Assembly: GCA_902558075.1 (NCBI GenBank) | Contig: CACECO010000001.1 | Coordinates: forward strand, 1 to 64,000 | DNA from: an uncultured Litorivicinus sp. | GTDB taxonomy: Bacteria > Pseudomonadota > Gammaproteobacteria > Pseudomonadales > Litorivicinaceae | Reading direction: 5' to 3' | DNA length: 64,000 bases | Position numbers and translations under genes: made by a program | Notes under the pieces: generated by a model | The model's input: the letters and a program-made list of their open reading frames with translations, nothing else | What the model was told of the DNA's origin: nothing | The model's database searches: none | Shown here: in pieces, positions 14,542 to 27,877 of the stretch | How positions within the stretch are numbered: the first letter of the stretch is position 1 | Layout of the letters: every line of letters starts with the position of its first letter

Positions 14542-15237
14542 TTATACGTTCAGTCCAGACTGATCGACTTGAACCCCAGGGCCCATCGTTGTCGATACAG
14601 ATACTTTCTTGAAATAAACGCCTTTCGCTGAAGCAGGCTTCGCCTTCTTCAAATCACCAAGAAGTGCATCAAGATTGGCCTTTAGCGCATCTGGTGCAAA
14701 CCCAACTTTGCCAATCGCCGCGTGAATGATGCCATTCTTATCCGTGCGATAACGTACCTGGCCTGCCTTTGCATTTTTCACTGCTTCCTCAACATTTGGG
14801 GTCACGGTCCCCACTTTCGGGTTTGGCATTAAACCACGCGGACCCAGTACAGTTCCCAACGTACCCACGACGCGCATTGCGTCTGGAGTCGCGATGACCA
14901 CATCAAAATCCATCCTGCCGCCCTTAATTTCGGCTGCCAACTCATCAAAACCGACGATATCCGCACCGGCTACTTTTGCTTTGTCGGCGTTTTCACCTTG
15001 AGCAAAGACAGCAACCCGAACATCCTTCCCAGTTCCATTCGGAAGAACTGTCGCACCACGAACGACCTGATCACTCTTCCGAGGATCCACGCCGAGATTG
15101 ACTGCAACTTCGACTGACTCGGTGAACTTCACAGACGATATTTCGCATAACAGGTTCACCGCTTCTTCAAATCCATAGACCTTATTAGCAACTACCTTTT
15201 CAGCGATCATTTTCTGACGCTTGGTTAACTTCGCCAT
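14542..15237 (-). CDS. rplA: 50S ribosomal protein L1
   Basis: A 231-residue L1 ([15 protein letters not shown]...), the protein of the mobile L1 stalk near the E site; in E. coli it also represses its own operon. The ATG at 15235–15237 shares one base with the rplK stop (TGATG), with GGAG seven bases ahead, indicating coupled translation. A TTG one codon earlier is less likely. Confidence 0.98.
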   Translation of the reverse strand: MAKLTKRQKMIAEKVVANKVYGFEEAVNLLCEISSVKFTESVEVAVNLGVDPRKSDQVVRGATVLPNGTGKDVRVAVFAQGENADKAKVAGADIVGFDELAAEIKGGRMDFDVVIATPDAMRVVGTLGTVLGPRGLMPNPKVGTVTPNVEEAVKNAKAGQVRYRTDKNGIIHAAIGKVGFAPDALKANLDALLGDLKKAKPASAKGVYFKKVSVSTTMGPGVQVDQSGLNV

Positions 15238-15671
15238 CAATTGACTCCTTCTGAATCGATACCCATTGACCGTGCAGTACCCGCAATTGTACGAACCGCC
15301 GCATCCAAATCTGCCGCTGTCAAATCAGGCTCTTTGGCCTTTGCAATCTCTTCGAGCTGAGCGCGCGTTATCTTACCAACTTTGTCTGTATTCGGACGTG
15401 ACGATCCGCTCTTCAGACCCAAAGCTTTCTTGATCAAAACAGATGCCGGTGGAGTCTTGGTGACAAACGTAAAGGATTTATCCGCATAAACCGTAATTAC
15501 GGTTGGAACAGGAAGACCTTGCTCCATCTGCTGAGTCGCCGCGTTAAATGCTTTACAGAATTCCATAATGTTCACGCCCTTCTGACCGAGGGCAGGGCCG
15601 ACAGGCGGCGACGGATTCGCCTGACCTGCAGCGATTTGCAGCTTAATGTAGCCGTCAATTTTTTTGGCCAT
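15237..15671 (-). CDS. rplK: 50S ribosomal protein L11
   Basis: A 144-residue L11 ([30 protein letters not shown]), which binds the GTPase-associated centre of 23S RNA and is needed for RelA stimulation. An AAGGAG lies about eight to ten bases before the ATG. It is the first ribosomal gene after nusG (60-base gap) and overlaps rplA by one base. Confidence 0.98.
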   Translation of the reverse strand: MAKKIDGYIKLQIAAGQANPSPPVGPALGQKGVNIMEFCKAFNAATQQMEQGLPVPTVITVYADKSFTFVTKTPPASVLIKKALGLKSGSSRPNTDKVGKITRAQLEEIAKAKEPDLTAADLDAAVRTIAGTARSMGIDSEGVN

Positions 15672-15731
15672 GTTGCCTCTCCTTAAATGGGTACAGACGC
15701 CTCTCAGCTCCCCGCATTGACTCAGGTCAGA

Positions 15732-16265
15732 TTAGCCCTTCTCAACCTGACCGAACTCAAGCTCAACAGGCGTTGAGCGACCGAAAATAACCACAGCAAC
15801 TTGCAATCGGTTCTTTTCATAATTTACTTCTTCGACAGTACCCGTGAAATCAGCAAACGGGCCATCAGTTACGCGTACCAATTCACCCGGCTCAAACAAG
15901 GTTTTCGGGCGTGGCATTTCTCCGCCCTCGGACACACGATCGAGGATCAAAGCAGCCTCTGCATCTGTGATCGGCGCAGGTCTGTCAGCATTTCCACCCA
16001 CGAAACCAAGGACTCGGGGAATTCCTTTCACCAGATGCCAAGTTTCATCATCCATTTCCATGTTGACAAGCACATAACCCGGATAAAACTTCCGCTCACT
16101 TTTCCGCTTCTTGCCGTCCTTCATTTCAACGACTTCTTCGGTCGGAACGAGGATGTCACCGAAACGATCTTCCATGCCATGCAAAGCAATCTGCTCTTGC
16201 AGACTCCGCATCACTGACTTCTCATATTGAGAAAAGGCTTGTACTACATACCAACGCTTTGACAT
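15732..16265 (-). CDS. nusG: Transcription factor NusG
   Basis: A 177-residue NusG (E. coli 181): NGN domain from [15 protein letters not shown] and a C-terminal KOW domain ([20 protein letters not shown]). It binds RNA polymerase, suppresses pausing, and links it to Rho or to S10. I chose the ATG giving MSKRWYVVQ; a longer reading begins at a TTG overlapping the secE stop. The Shine-Dalgarno is weak, which fits coupling to secE four bases upstream. Confidence 0.97.
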   Translation of the reverse strand: MSKRWYVVQAFSQYEKSVMRSLQEQIALHGMEDRFGDILVPTEEVVEMKDGKKRKSERKFYPGYVLVNMEMDDETWHLVKGIPRVLGFVGGNADRPAPITDAEAALILDRVSEGGEMPRPKTLFEPGELVRVTDGPFADFTGTVEEVNYEKNRLQVAVVIFGRSTPVELEFGQVEKG

Positions 16266-16269
16266 TAAA

Positions 16270-16635
16270 TTATCCAATCAACGAGGCAATAATCCAGGCA
16301 AACAGACTGTCTAGCGCCCACAAAATCAAAGCGACAATCAGCACGACCACAATAACAATGGCTGTTGTTTGTCCAGTTTCTACCCGTGTCGGCCAAACAA
16401 CTTTCCTTAGCTCAACACGCGCCTCTTTCAGCATTTCCCTGAAAGCAGCACCTTTTTGCGTCGTTAACGCAATCCCAGCAGCTACTGCCGCCAAGAACAC
16501 CAATGCAAGAACACGATAAAGAAGTGACTCACCTGCGTAATAGCTGTTACCAACAACGCCAACTGCGATGATGGCAACCACAATCAACCATTTCAGGTGA
16601 TCAAGGCGCGATGGTGTTTCCACTTTTGCGTTCAT
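16270..16635 (-). CDS. secE: Preprotein translocase subunit SecE
   Basis: A 121-residue SecE with three predicted membrane segments (about residues 15–32, 36–54 and 92–115), the long form typical of gammaproteobacteria. The conserved cytoplasmic stretch [17 protein letters not shown] precedes the last helix. It is part of the SecYEG channel. It lies between tRNA-Trp and nusG, the standard secE-nusG pairing. Confidence 0.97.
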   Translation of the reverse strand: MNAKVETPSRLDHLKWLIVVAIIAVGVVGNSYYAGESLLYRVLALVFLAAVAAGIALTTQKGAAFREMLKEARVELRKVVWPTRVETGQTTAIVIVVVLIVALILWALDSLFAWIIASLIG

Positions 16636-16669
16636 ACTTTCTCTGCGTCCAGTTAGAGACCTGCTTATA

Positions 16670-16745
16670 TGGCAGGCCAGGAGGGAATCGAACCCCCAAC
16701 CTCCGGTTTTGGAGACCGATGCTCTGCCAATTGAGCTACTGGCCT
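16670..16745 (-). tRNA. tRNA-Trp (CCA)
   Basis: A 76-base cloverleaf on the minus strand with seven-base acceptor stem AGGCCAG/CTGGCCT, anticodon loop CTCCAAA (anticodon CCA), T-loop GGTTCGATTCC and an encoded 3' CCA. It lies 44 bases after tuf2 and before secE and is likely co-transcribed with them. Confidence 0.97.
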
Positions 16746-16785
16746 AATATTGTTGAAGACCTTTCTCGAGGCCTCAGCTATCTTT

Positions 16786-17980
16786 TGTATCAGTCAAGAA
16801 TTTTGGAGACGACGCCGGCACCGACAGTACGGCCACCTTCACGAATCGCAAAACGTAGACCTTCTTCCATCGCAATCGGCGCAATCAGCTCAACTGACAA
16901 TTTCACGTTATCACCTGGCATCACCATCTCTGTGCCTGAAGGAAGTTCACACGCACCAGTCACATCCGTGGTACGGAAGTAGAACTGTGGACGATAACCC
17001 TTGAAAAATGGTGTATGACGACCGCCCTCATCCTTCGACAAGACATACACCTCACACTCAAACTTGGTGTGTGGAGTAATCGAACCTGGCTTCGCCAAAA
17101 CCTGACCGCGCTCAACTTCATCACGCTTCGTACCACGCAGAAGAACACCTACGTTCTCACCCGCACGACCTTCGTCAAGCAACTTACGGAACATCTCAAC
17201 ACCAGTACAGGTCGTCTTCGTTGTTTCCTTTATACCAACGATCTCAATCTCGTCGCCAACGTTGACAATACCGCGCTCAATACGACCAGTCACGACCGTT
17301 CCACGACCAGAAATCGAGAAAACATCTTCGATCGGCATCAAGAATGATTGATCAATCGCACGCTCTGGCTCAGGAATATACTCGTCCAAGGTCTCAATCA
17401 ACTTCTGAACCGCTGGCATACCAATGTCAGATGTATCACCTTCCAATGCCTTCAGTGCAGAACCAATAATGATTGGCGTATCGTCACCTGGGAACTCGTA
17501 CTGATCCAGCAGCTCACGAATCTCCATCTCAACCAGTTCCAACAGCTCAGGATCATCAACCATGTCTGCCTTGTTCATGAAGACAACGATGTAAGGAACA
17601 CCAACCTGACGTGACAACAAAATGTGCTCACGTGTCTGTGGCATCGGACCATCCGCTGCAGAACAAACTAAAATCGCACCGTCCATCTGCGCCGCACCAG
17701 TAATCATGTTCTTCACATAATCAGCGTGGCCCGGACAGTCAACATGTGCGTAGTGACGTGTGTGTGACTGATACTCAACGTGTGACGTCGAAATCGTAAT
17801 ACCACGCGCACGCTCTTCAGGTGCATTATCAATCTGGTCAAACGCGCGCGTCTCACCACCAAATACTTCCGCTCCAACACGCGTCAACGCCGCTGTCAAA
17901 GTCGTCTTACCATGGTCAACATGACCAATCGTGCCTACGTTTACGTGCGGCTTACTACGCTCAAACTTCTCTTTTGCCAT
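16786..17980 (-). repeat. Second copy of the tuf repeat (partner 499–1693)
   Basis: A direct repeat of about 1.19 kb, same orientation, 16.3 kb from its partner. No mismatch was noticed on reading both copies; the borders fall at the start codon and just past the stop codon. This is the pattern left by gene conversion between tuf copies. Confidence 0.85.
16790..17980 (-). CDS. tuf: Elongation factor Tu, copy 2
   Basis: A 396-residue EF-Tu, identical in protein and apparently in DNA to copy 1. The open frame runs on upstream through the tRNA region, but the true start is the ATG at 17978–17980, giving [12 protein letters not shown] and having GAGG about ten bases ahead. It sits in the tRNA-Thr/tRNA-Tyr–tuf–tRNA-Trp–secE arrangement. 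Identity starts at the start codon and ends about four bases past the stop. Confidence 0.99.
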   Translation of the reverse strand: MAKEKFERSKPHVNVGTIGHVDHGKTTLTAALTRVGAEVFGGETRAFDQIDNAPEERARGITISTSHVEYQSHTRHYAHVDCPGHADYVKNMITGAAQMDGAILVCSAADGPMPQTREHILLSRQVGVPYIVVFMNKADMVDDPELLELVEMEIRELLDQYEFPGDDTPIIIGSALKALEGDTSDIGMPAVQKLIETLDEYIPEPERAIDQSFLMPIEDVFSISGRGTVVTGRIERGIVNVGDEIEIVGIKETTKTTCTGVEMFRKLLDEGRAGENVGVLLRGTKRDEVERGQVLAKPGSITPHTKFECEVYVLSKDEGGRHTPFFKGYRPQFYFRTTDVTGACELPSGTEMVMPGDNVKLSVELIAPIAMEEGLRFAIREGGRTVGAGVVSKILD

Positions 17981-18069
17981 GTGAACGGTACCTCGTTCCT
18001 TTTTCTTCGTGCTGGTGCGACATAAAACGAACGTACAGCACCCCGCCCGTCCGTGCATACAATCTAAAC

Positions 18070-18154
18070 TGGTGGAGGGGGCAGGATTCGAACCTGCGTA
18101 GCCATAGGCAACAGATTTACAGTCTGCCGGTTTTAACCACTCACCCACCCCTCC
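18070..18154 (-). tRNA. tRNA-Tyr (GTA)
   Basis: An 85-base class II tRNA on the minus strand with acceptor stem GGAGGGG, anticodon GTA in CTGTAAA, a long variable arm (TTGCCTATGGCTAC region), T-loop GGTTCGAATCC and encoded CCA. It is followed by the tuf2 leader. Confidence 0.96.
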
Positions 18155-18178
18155 ACTCACCCAGCCAAACTGGGCTAG

Positions 18179-18254
18179 TGGTGCCGGCACCAAGAATCGA
18201 ACTCGGGACCTTCGCATTACAAGTGCGCTGCTCTACCATCTGAGCTATGCCGGC
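18179..18254 (-). tRNA. tRNA-Thr (TGT)
   Basis: A 76-base tRNA with acceptor stem GCCGGCA/TGCCGGC, anticodon loop CTTGTAA (TGT), T-loop AGTTCGATTCT and encoded CCA. The outermost anticodon-stem pair is a G·A mismatch. It is the first gene after the promoter at 18292–18320. The E. coli cluster also has a tRNA-Gly and a second tRNA-Thr before tuf; neither is present here. Confidence 0.94.
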
Positions 18255-18291
18255 AAAATCTGAACCACTTTCCTGCAATTCAGGGCGCGAA

Positions 18292-18320
18292 ATTTAACCA
18301 AAAGGGGCGCCTGATTACAA
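18292..18320 (-). promoter_or_regulatory. Promoter of the tRNA-Thr–tRNA-Tyr–tuf2 unit
   Basis: Minus strand: -35 TTGTAA (18315–18320), 17-base spacer, -10 TTAAAT (18292–18297), followed by a GC-rich stretch (TTCGCGCCC) like the discriminators of stringently controlled stable-RNA promoters. It lies 38 bases before tRNA-Thr. Confidence 0.65.
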
Positions 18321-18338
18321 GGACTTTGTTAAAAAACA

Positions 18339-19067
18339 TTAAAGCCCACGGAAAAATCGATGGATCCCCAAAAACACTAAATTTGGCTGCATAATCACGT
18401 GGTCCGGAAGGTGTCCGGCAAGCCATTCGCCATCGCCGCCAGTCACAACCACTGTATCGATAGGCGAAGATGTGTTGCGAAGTGCACTTTCACACATCGA
18501 CACCAAACTCATCCGAATACCGTGTTCAACTGCCAGCTGCGTATTTCGGCCCGGTTCAAGTTTCGCTGAATATAGTCTGTCAGCAACACCGCCGATTCGC
18601 GCAGTCCTCAGAGTGAGACTGCTCCGGGCCAATGACAGGCCCGGAAAAATATAGCCACCTTGGTGCTCACCATTGGAGACAAAATCAATGGTGCAGGCAG
18701 TTCCCGCATCAATCACGCAATAATTCGCTCCAGCACTAAATGCACCCAGCATGGCAGCCACTCGGTCTTTGCCAATCTGATCAGCGGATGTTGATCCCAG
18801 AGAGAACCAAGGTGGCAAATGAGCCAAATGCATTTCGCGAACACCACAGTGAGATACGGATAAACTGCTGCAATAAACAGAAACTGCGTTCGTTAGCTCT
18901 GGGTCAGATACACTGCAAATCGCTACCGACCGCACCACTGACCAATTGATCGAACGCAACCCGGATTCTAACGCAACTGGATCAATATGCCCCTGATCTA
19001 CGACGTGATCATCAACCCACAAACACCATTTCAGTAGACTATTTCCAAAATCAATGAGTAGATCCAT
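18339..19067 (-). CDS. coaX: Type III pantothenate kinase
   Basis: A 242-residue CoaX, catalysing ATP-dependent phosphorylation of pantothenate, the first step of coenzyme A synthesis. The ASKHA-fold motifs are present: DFGNSLLKW at residues 6–14 (phosphate loop), GKDRVAAM, and DAGTACTIDF (about 121–130). Its ATG shares one base with the birA stop (TAATG). The birA–coaX–tRNA–tuf order is common in Pseudomonas-like genomes. No coaA gene is in the window. Confidence 0.95.
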   Translation of the reverse strand: MDLLIDFGNSLLKWCLWVDDHVVDQGHIDPVALESGLRSINWSVVRSVAICSVSDPELTNAVSVYCSSLSVSHCGVREMHLAHLPPWFSLGSTSADQIGKDRVAAMLGAFSAGANYCVIDAGTACTIDFVSNGEHQGGYIFPGLSLARSSLTLRTARIGGVADRLYSAKLEPGRNTQLAVEHGIRMSLVSMCESALRNTSSPIDTVVVTGGDGEWLAGHLPDHVIMQPNLVFLGIHRFFRGL

Positions 19068-19987
19068 TATCGAGGCCTCACACTGACATCACCGGCGGAC
19101 ACATATTCTGTCCCAGCATGTGTCAGGACACATAACCTACCGAACTCATCGATACCATTCGCTATCCCTAAGATCTGTTTGATCCCAGAGATCACATTGA
19201 TCTCTCGGCCATTGAGGAAAGAGACTGCGTTGTAGCGCTCGATCCGATTTGCAGGAGTCCGACTCGGATATCCATTCATCGCCAAATACACGGCGTTGAT
19301 TAGAGATCCCGTATCTTGATCTGTCCATACATGATCTGATACATCAACCATCGATGTTGTCAACGCGTTAACACCTGACGTTGGCCACAAATTAAGCCCA
19401 ATGCCAATCACAACAAAAGTGCGATCTTGATCACCTTGAAGTTCCATAAGCAAGCCAGCAAGTTTGCGCTCGTGGACCCACAAGTCATTTGGCCACTTAA
19501 GGCAAGCATTGACACCGAGTCCATTCAGAACCTGACAAATCGCTATCCCAACGTCAATTGAGAGCCCCGCGAGATCCTGAATACCGCAATTAAGCCAGGT
19601 GCCGATCGAAAACATTAACGCATTACCTGGTGCTGCAATCCATCGCCTATCTCGACGACCTCGCCCTTGATTCTGATATAACGAAATAAGACATCGCTCT
19701 GCCCGTGATTCAAGGACCAAAGTATTGGTTGAGCACACTTCAGGCAATAGATCGACTTCTATCCCCACATGATCTCGTATCATTAAGAGATCCGGTAAAT
19801 AAACCATGTGACTCAATCGGTATCCAAGGTCACTGGCGTGGATGTCAACACCTATAGACTTCAGGTATTCCACACGCTGCCAGACAGCTGCTCGCGAAAC
19901 TGAAATATTTGCCCCCAACTGAGAGCCCGAAATTAATTCACCTTTGGCAAGTTGCTCTAGGACTGGTAGCCAAGTCGATGATTTCAT
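19067..19987 (-). CDS. birA: Biotin–protein ligase / biotin operon repressor
   Basis: A 306-residue BirA: an N-terminal winged helix (about residues 1–60, SGSQLGANISVSRAAVWQRV), catalytic domain with GRGRRDR and KWPNDLWVHERKLAGLLMEL, and a C-terminal SH3-like domain. It makes biotinyl-AMP, biotinylates acetyl-CoA carboxylase, and may repress biotin genes. The start is the ATG giving MKSSTWLPV; upstream in-frame codons belong to the transporter gene in another frame. The biotin loop has Asp where most homologues have Gly (GRGRRG). Confidence 0.95.
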   Translation of the reverse strand: MKSSTWLPVLEQLAKGELISGSQLGANISVSRAAVWQRVEYLKSIGVDIHASDLGYRLSHMVYLPDLLMIRDHVGIEVDLLPEVCSTNTLVLESRAERCLISLYQNQGRGRRDRRWIAAPGNALMFSIGTWLNCGIQDLAGLSIDVGIAICQVLNGLGVNACLKWPNDLWVHERKLAGLLMELQGDQDRTFVVIGIGLNLWPTSGVNALTTSMVDVSDHVWTDQDTGSLINAVYLAMNGYPSRTPANRIERYNAVSFLNGREINVISGIKQILGIANGIDEFGRLCVLTHAGTEYVSAGDVSVRPR

Positions 19988-20891
19988 AAAGACTCTGCGC
20001 CTGCTTTTTTGACGTCGTCTGGAGCATAGAGAACAAGCAATACTCCTGCAGCTCCAAGACCAATGCCAAGCCAAGCATCAAAAGGCATGACTTCAGCCAC
20101 CACGAGCCAAGCGATCAAAGCCGCCATCCCAGGCACCAAAAATATGATGCTCGTGACTCGAGAAATGGCTCCAATTCGACCATGGTTAACATCAAAAAGA
20201 TTCCAAGCAATGAATTACCGAATATAAGATAAGAAAGAGCACCAATCATCGAGGAAGACCATTCGGTTTGATAGCCTTCAAAACAAACTGCGACTGGGAC
20301 ACTTACAAAACTCGCGAATATGTACTGAATGACATAAATCATTAATGGATCGCATTCTGGACGCTGTCGTTTATCATAAACCTGGCCGAGAGACAGTAAG
20401 ACGACCGCAATAAATCCGAGCACTGCGCCTAACAATGCGCCATCCGAAATGTGACCTTGAGCAAAAATAACCCAAGATGCGCCGAGCAGACCAACCATCA
20501 AGCCAACCCAAATTCTAACTGAAGGAATCCGACGATCGACCATTGAACCGAGCATGGCGATTAAGACTGGTTGAGACGCAGCGAATAGCGCCAGTACTCC
20601 TGCCAACGCCCCGAGAGCCAATCCGAAATAAATGCAGAGGAAATGACCCAATTGAAGAAAGGTCGCTACGATTAATAAATCCCTAAGCGCTAGGTTTGAC
20701 GGCCACACCGGACGAACGATTAATACAAAAGGTAGGAGCGCAAGGGCCACTCCAACAAAACGAAGCGCCAGCAGATTCAGAGGCGTGGTCGACTCCAATG
20801 CAAGTTTCGCAACGCCGTACCCGGCGCTCCATACGAATAAAAATAACCAGGGTGCGATTGGTATCCAACGTGGCTCGTTTGTCAAACTCAT
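19984..20891 (-). pseudogene. EamA/DMT-family transporter, frameshifted
   Basis: A drug/metabolite-type transporter with about ten membrane helices. The intact frame runs from the ATG at 20889–20891 (AGGA upstream) to ...IFLMLTMV. One base is then missing near 20178/20179, and the frame closes early (20115). In the next frame the protein continues as RIGAISRVTSIIFLVPGMAA and on to LYAPDDVKKAG, ending at TGA 19984–19986, which overlaps the birA ATG by four bases. Restoring one base gives about 302 residues, the family's usual length. It is either a fresh mutation or a sequence error. The substrate is unknown. Confidence 0.88.
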
Positions 20892-20926
20892 ACACAAATC
20901 CTAGAGAGTCCGAAATAACTCGGCAA

Positions 20927-20958
20927 TAAAAAACCCCGTCTCCAGAGAAGACGGGGTT
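20927..20958 (-). terminator. rrn operon terminator
   Basis: Stem AACCCCGTCT/AGACGGGGTT with a seven-base loop, followed on the minus strand by TTTTATT. It lies 14 bases after the 5S gene. Confidence 0.9.
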
Positions 20959-20971
20959 CTTTACGATAAGA

Positions 20972-21090
20972 TGCCTGACGATGACCTACTCTCACATGGG
21001 GAGACCCCACACTACCATCGGCGCTAAGCGGTTTCACTTCTGAGTTCGGGATGGAATCAGGTGGTTCACGCTCGCTATTGTCGTCAGACA
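20972..21090 (-). rRNA. rrf: 5S ribosomal RNA
   Basis: About 119 bases. It contains the conserved CCGAACTCAGAAGTGAAAC, the GCGCCGATGGTAGTGTGGGG block and the CATGTGAGAGTAGGTCA arm. Terminal stem TGTCTGACG/CGTCAGGCA. Ends are good to a few bases. Confidence 0.95.
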
Positions 21091-21200
21091 AGCCAGTATG
21101 CTGTACTGCAACGCCGCACAACAAATAGGGTGCTGAATTAACAAGTGTTAGCACATTCGGTGATATCGTGTTATCGATCCTCGATAAGTTCGAGGATTGT

Positions 21201-24046
<2,846 letters not shown>

Positions 24047-24053
<7 letters not shown>

Positions 24054-24063
24054 ATACAATCCT
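24047..24063 (-). other. 23S processing stem, 5' arm
   Basis: Exact 17-base complement of 21193–21209; it overlaps the first bases of the mature 23S. Confidence 0.85.
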
Positions 24064-24208
24064 AGAACTCACAAAGAGATCATTCATGCATGGCACCGGT
24101 TACACGATAAATGCTGATCTATAATCAGCATCACCAAACGCGCCTGTAATCTTTGAAATTGATACAACGTATCCAATTTTGTTGATTACAAAACTTGTTA
24201 ATCCAACT

Positions 24209-24220
24209 TGTTAAAGAACA
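24209..24220 (-). promoter_or_regulatory. boxA in the 23S leader
   Basis: The minus strand reads TGTTCTTTAACA, one base from the E. coli boxA TGCTCTTTAACA, in the spacer between tRNA-Ala and 23S as in other gammaproteobacteria. It is the expected loading site for NusB–S10 antitermination. Confidence 0.8.
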
Positions 24221-24281
24221 CTGACCGCATAGTCATTGAAAAACACATTCTGCACTTTTCAATAACTACGCTGGTATAGAA

Positions 24282-24357
24282 TGGTGGAGCTATGCGGGAT
24301 CGAACCGCAGACCTCCTGCGTGCAAAGCAGGCGCTCTCCCAGCTGAGCTATAGCCCC
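24282..24357 (-). tRNA. tRNA-Ala (TGC)
   Basis: A 76-base tRNA on the minus strand. Acceptor GGGGCTA/TAGCTCC (one G·T pair), anticodon TGC in TTTGCAC, T-loop GGTTCGATCCC, encoded CCA. It is the second spacer tRNA of the rrn operon. Confidence 0.97.
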
Positions 24358-24364
24358 ACAGTAT

Positions 24365-24441
<77 letters not shown>

Positions 24442-24469
24442 GTTCACTGCTATACCAGGTCATTAGATC

Positions 24470-24483
24470 AAGCAATGCGTGTG
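24470..24483 (-). other. 16S processing stem, 3' arm
   Basis: AAGCAATGCGTGTG (plus strand) is an exact inverted repeat of 26164–26177. The pair encloses 16S and would form its precursor stalk. Confidence 0.8.
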
Positions 24484-24512
24484 AGCACTCAAGCCTTGGT
24501 CAACTCATCGTT

Positions 24513-26050
<1,538 letters not shown>

Positions 26051-26163
26051 AAGAGTTCCTGAATATTTCAGGAGATATTTCGTGCTCAGACAATCGCAAA
26101 ACTGCTAAATAAAATTATACAGGTATGCTTGTCTGAAAATTGTCAACTTCCAGCTCAAGCACC

Positions 26164-26177
26164 CACACGCATTGCTT
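26164..26177 (-). other. 16S processing stem, 5' arm
   Basis: CACACGCATTGCTT on the plus strand, exact 14-base complement of 24470–24483. To pair, transcripts must start upstream of it, which supports the promoters at 26228 and beyond. Confidence 0.8.
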
Positions 26178-26227
26178 AATCAATTTTTTAAAAAACGCTC
26201 CAGAGGGCTCCTCTGAAGTGGACGCGT

Positions 26228-26255
26228 AGTCTATCGAATTATGCGCTATTTGCAA
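26228..26255 (-). promoter_or_regulatory. rrn promoter, proximal (P2 candidate)
   Basis: Minus strand: -35 TTGCAA (26250–26255), 16-base spacer, -10 TAGACT (26228–26233), then ACGCGTCC. It has the same -35 and spacer as the distal promoter and a GC-rich start region. Confidence 0.5.
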
Positions 26256-26404
26256 CCGATATCTTCAAGATTCAGTGGCTACTGTTTGAGACTTTAACCT
26301 CAAATTTCGACGCCGAGTTTCTTTGAGCTTTCGCCGAAATGCAACCGGCATCGCCCGTTAGGTCAAACACCCCTCAATGAAGACCGCTACGACAGGGAGC
26401 GCGC

Positions 26405-26457
26405 ATAGTACAGTGTTTTATCCGCCTTGCAAGAGATTTTCGAAAAAATTTTTTGAA
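26405..26457 (-). promoter_or_regulatory. rrn promoter, distal (P1) with UP element
   Basis: Minus strand: -35 TTGCAA (26427–26432), 16-base spacer, -10 TACTAT (26405–26410), then a GCGCGCTC discriminator typical of stringently controlled rrn P1. Upstream bases 26433–26457 are A/T tracts (TTTCAAAAAATTTTTTCG) resembling an UP element for the alpha subunit. Confidence 0.75.
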
Positions 26458-26534
26458 ACCTTGCCCATGTCCCTCGCTTCTCAAGAGAGACGCATAAAGC
26501 GCGCGCAGTGCGTCTACGACTTTTCACAAATTCG

Positions 26535-27761
26535 TTACTGCTCGATCACAGTCACACGAACGAATCTTTTTTTGCCACATTGGAACACATGGGTTTCTGT
26601 TGAACTCACTCGATACTGTAGATCTGTTTCAAGCTCGCCATTAATACGGACGGCGCCCTGAGTAATGAAGCTCCGCGCCTCAGACGAGCTCTTCGCCAAA
26701 CCAGTTTCTCTTAACAATACTGCCAATGGGATTCCGCCATCTGCATCCGCGGCCACTGACATCTCAGGCATTTCATCGGGAATATTCCCGGCTTTAAATT
26801 TGTTGCCGGCACTTTTCGATGCACGCTCTGCGGCTTCGGCATCATGAAAGCGCGTAATTAACTCTTTTGCGAGATCCGCCTTTGCAGTATTAGCCGAGAT
26901 GGAACCCGATTCAACAGATGCCCTCAACGCAGTAAGCTCATCGTTACTCCTAAAACTTAATAAGTCGAAGTAACGCCACATCAGCTCGTCAGAAATCCCC
27001 ATGAGCTTTCCATACATTTCACCGGGCGCATCGTTGAGGCCCACATAGTTCCCGAGTGACTTCGACATCTTCTTTTCGCCGTCCAAACCCTCAAGGATCG
27101 GCATCATCAAAATTGTTTGCGGCTTTTGCCGTGCATCTCGCTGCAGTTCTCTACCCATCAACAGGTTGAACCGCTGATCAGTACCACCAAGCTCTACATC
27201 TGCCTCGAGCGCAACGGAATCGTAGCCCTGCATTAAGGGATACAGAAACTCATGAATCGAAATCGGTTGCTCAGTCTTGAATCGTTTATTGAAATCATCG
27301 CGCTCGAGCATCCTCGCAACTGTCAATTTCGCCGCCAATCGAACAAAGTCCTGAGGCTTTAGCTCATTCAACCAGCGACTATTATATTCAACTCGCGTTT
27401 TATCTTTACTTAAAATTTTAAACACCTGAGCGGAATAGGTCTCTGCATTTTGAATCAACTGCTCATCTGTTAACGGTTGACGCGTCTGATTTTTACCTGT
27501 TGGATCGCCTATCAACCCCGTGAAATCTCCAATCAGAAAAATGACCTCGTGCCCGAGGTCTTGGAATTGCCGTAACTTATTAATCAGCACCGTATGGCCC
27601 AAGTGCAGATCTGGCGCTGTTGGGTCAAATCCCGCCTTGATCTTCAACGGCTGTCCGCTATCCAGCTTGTCCTTTAACTCGTCTAACGGAAGAATCTCAT
27701 CTGCGCCGCGCGCAATCAGATCGATCGCCTCTTTAAGACTACGCCCATCCACTGTTGCCAT
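26535..27761 (-). CDS. tyrS: Tyrosyl-tRNA synthetase
   Basis: A 408-residue class I synthetase that charges tRNA-Tyr. HLGH (residues 53–56) and KKMSKS (near 240) are the class signatures, [21 protein letters not shown] forms the substrate pocket region, and a C-terminal S4-like RNA-binding domain ([12 protein letters not shown]) follows. The ATG giving MATVDGRSL is preferred over a TTG eight codons upstream. It faces away from the M23 peptidase gene and sits upstream of the rrn operon, as in Pseudomonas. Confidence 0.97.
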   Translation of the reverse strand: MATVDGRSLKEAIDLIARGADEILPLDELKDKLDSGQPLKIKAGFDPTAPDLHLGHTVLINKLRQFQDLGHEVIFLIGDFTGLIGDPTGKNQTRQPLTDEQLIQNAETYSAQVFKILSKDKTRVEYNSRWLNELKPQDFVRLAAKLTVARMLERDDFNKRFKTEQPISIHEFLYPLMQGYDSVALEADVELGGTDQRFNLLMGRELQRDARQKPQTILMMPILEGLDGEKKMSKSLGNYVGLNDAPGEMYGKLMGISDELMWRYFDLLSFRSNDELTALRASVESGSISANTAKADLAKELITRFHDAEAAERASKSAGNKFKAGNIPDEMPEMSVAADADGGIPLAVLLRETGLAKSSSEARSFITQGAVRINGELETDLQYRVSSTETHVFQCGKKRFVRVTVIEQ

Positions 27762-27877
27762 AGGTGTTCTCGGTTCACTAATCAAAGTGCCATAGTGTAC
27801 CTAACCTCCATTCTTTTTTTATATGCAACATGCAAATGTTTTGTGTACACTCTGTCAAACAGATGATTGAGACCCGA

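Larger units (their letters stand above)
26051..26534 (-). other. rrn leader and promoter region (no gene)
   Basis: This 484-base gap between 16S and tyrS carries the 16S precursor stalk arm, two likely promoters (26405–26432 and 26228–26255) and AT-rich DNA. No protein-coding frame is credible. A possible degenerate boxA (AGCGTTTTTTAAAA, near 26190) is too weak to list separately. No terminator for tyrS reading into this region was found. Confidence 0.7.

Noticed and set aside
17981-18217. N-terminal extension of EF-Tu copy 2 through the tRNA-Tyr region
   Set aside because: The open frame crosses a complete tRNA gene, the extra residues are unlike EF-Tu, and a Shine-Dalgarno precedes the normal start.
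19988-20074. 29-residue N-terminal extension of BirA
   Set aside because: These bases encode the end of the transporter in another frame, and BirA homologues begin at the winged helix.
20115-20190. Programmed frameshifting in the DMT transporter gene
   Set aside because: No slippery heptamer or downstream structure is visible at ATGGTCGAATTGG, and this family is not known for it; a plain one-base loss is simpler.
26118-26147. TTGACA ... TATAAT on the minus strand just before 16S
   Set aside because: The spacer is 21 bases, too long for sigma70, and it lies inside the 16S precursor stalk, so transcripts from it could not form the processing stem.
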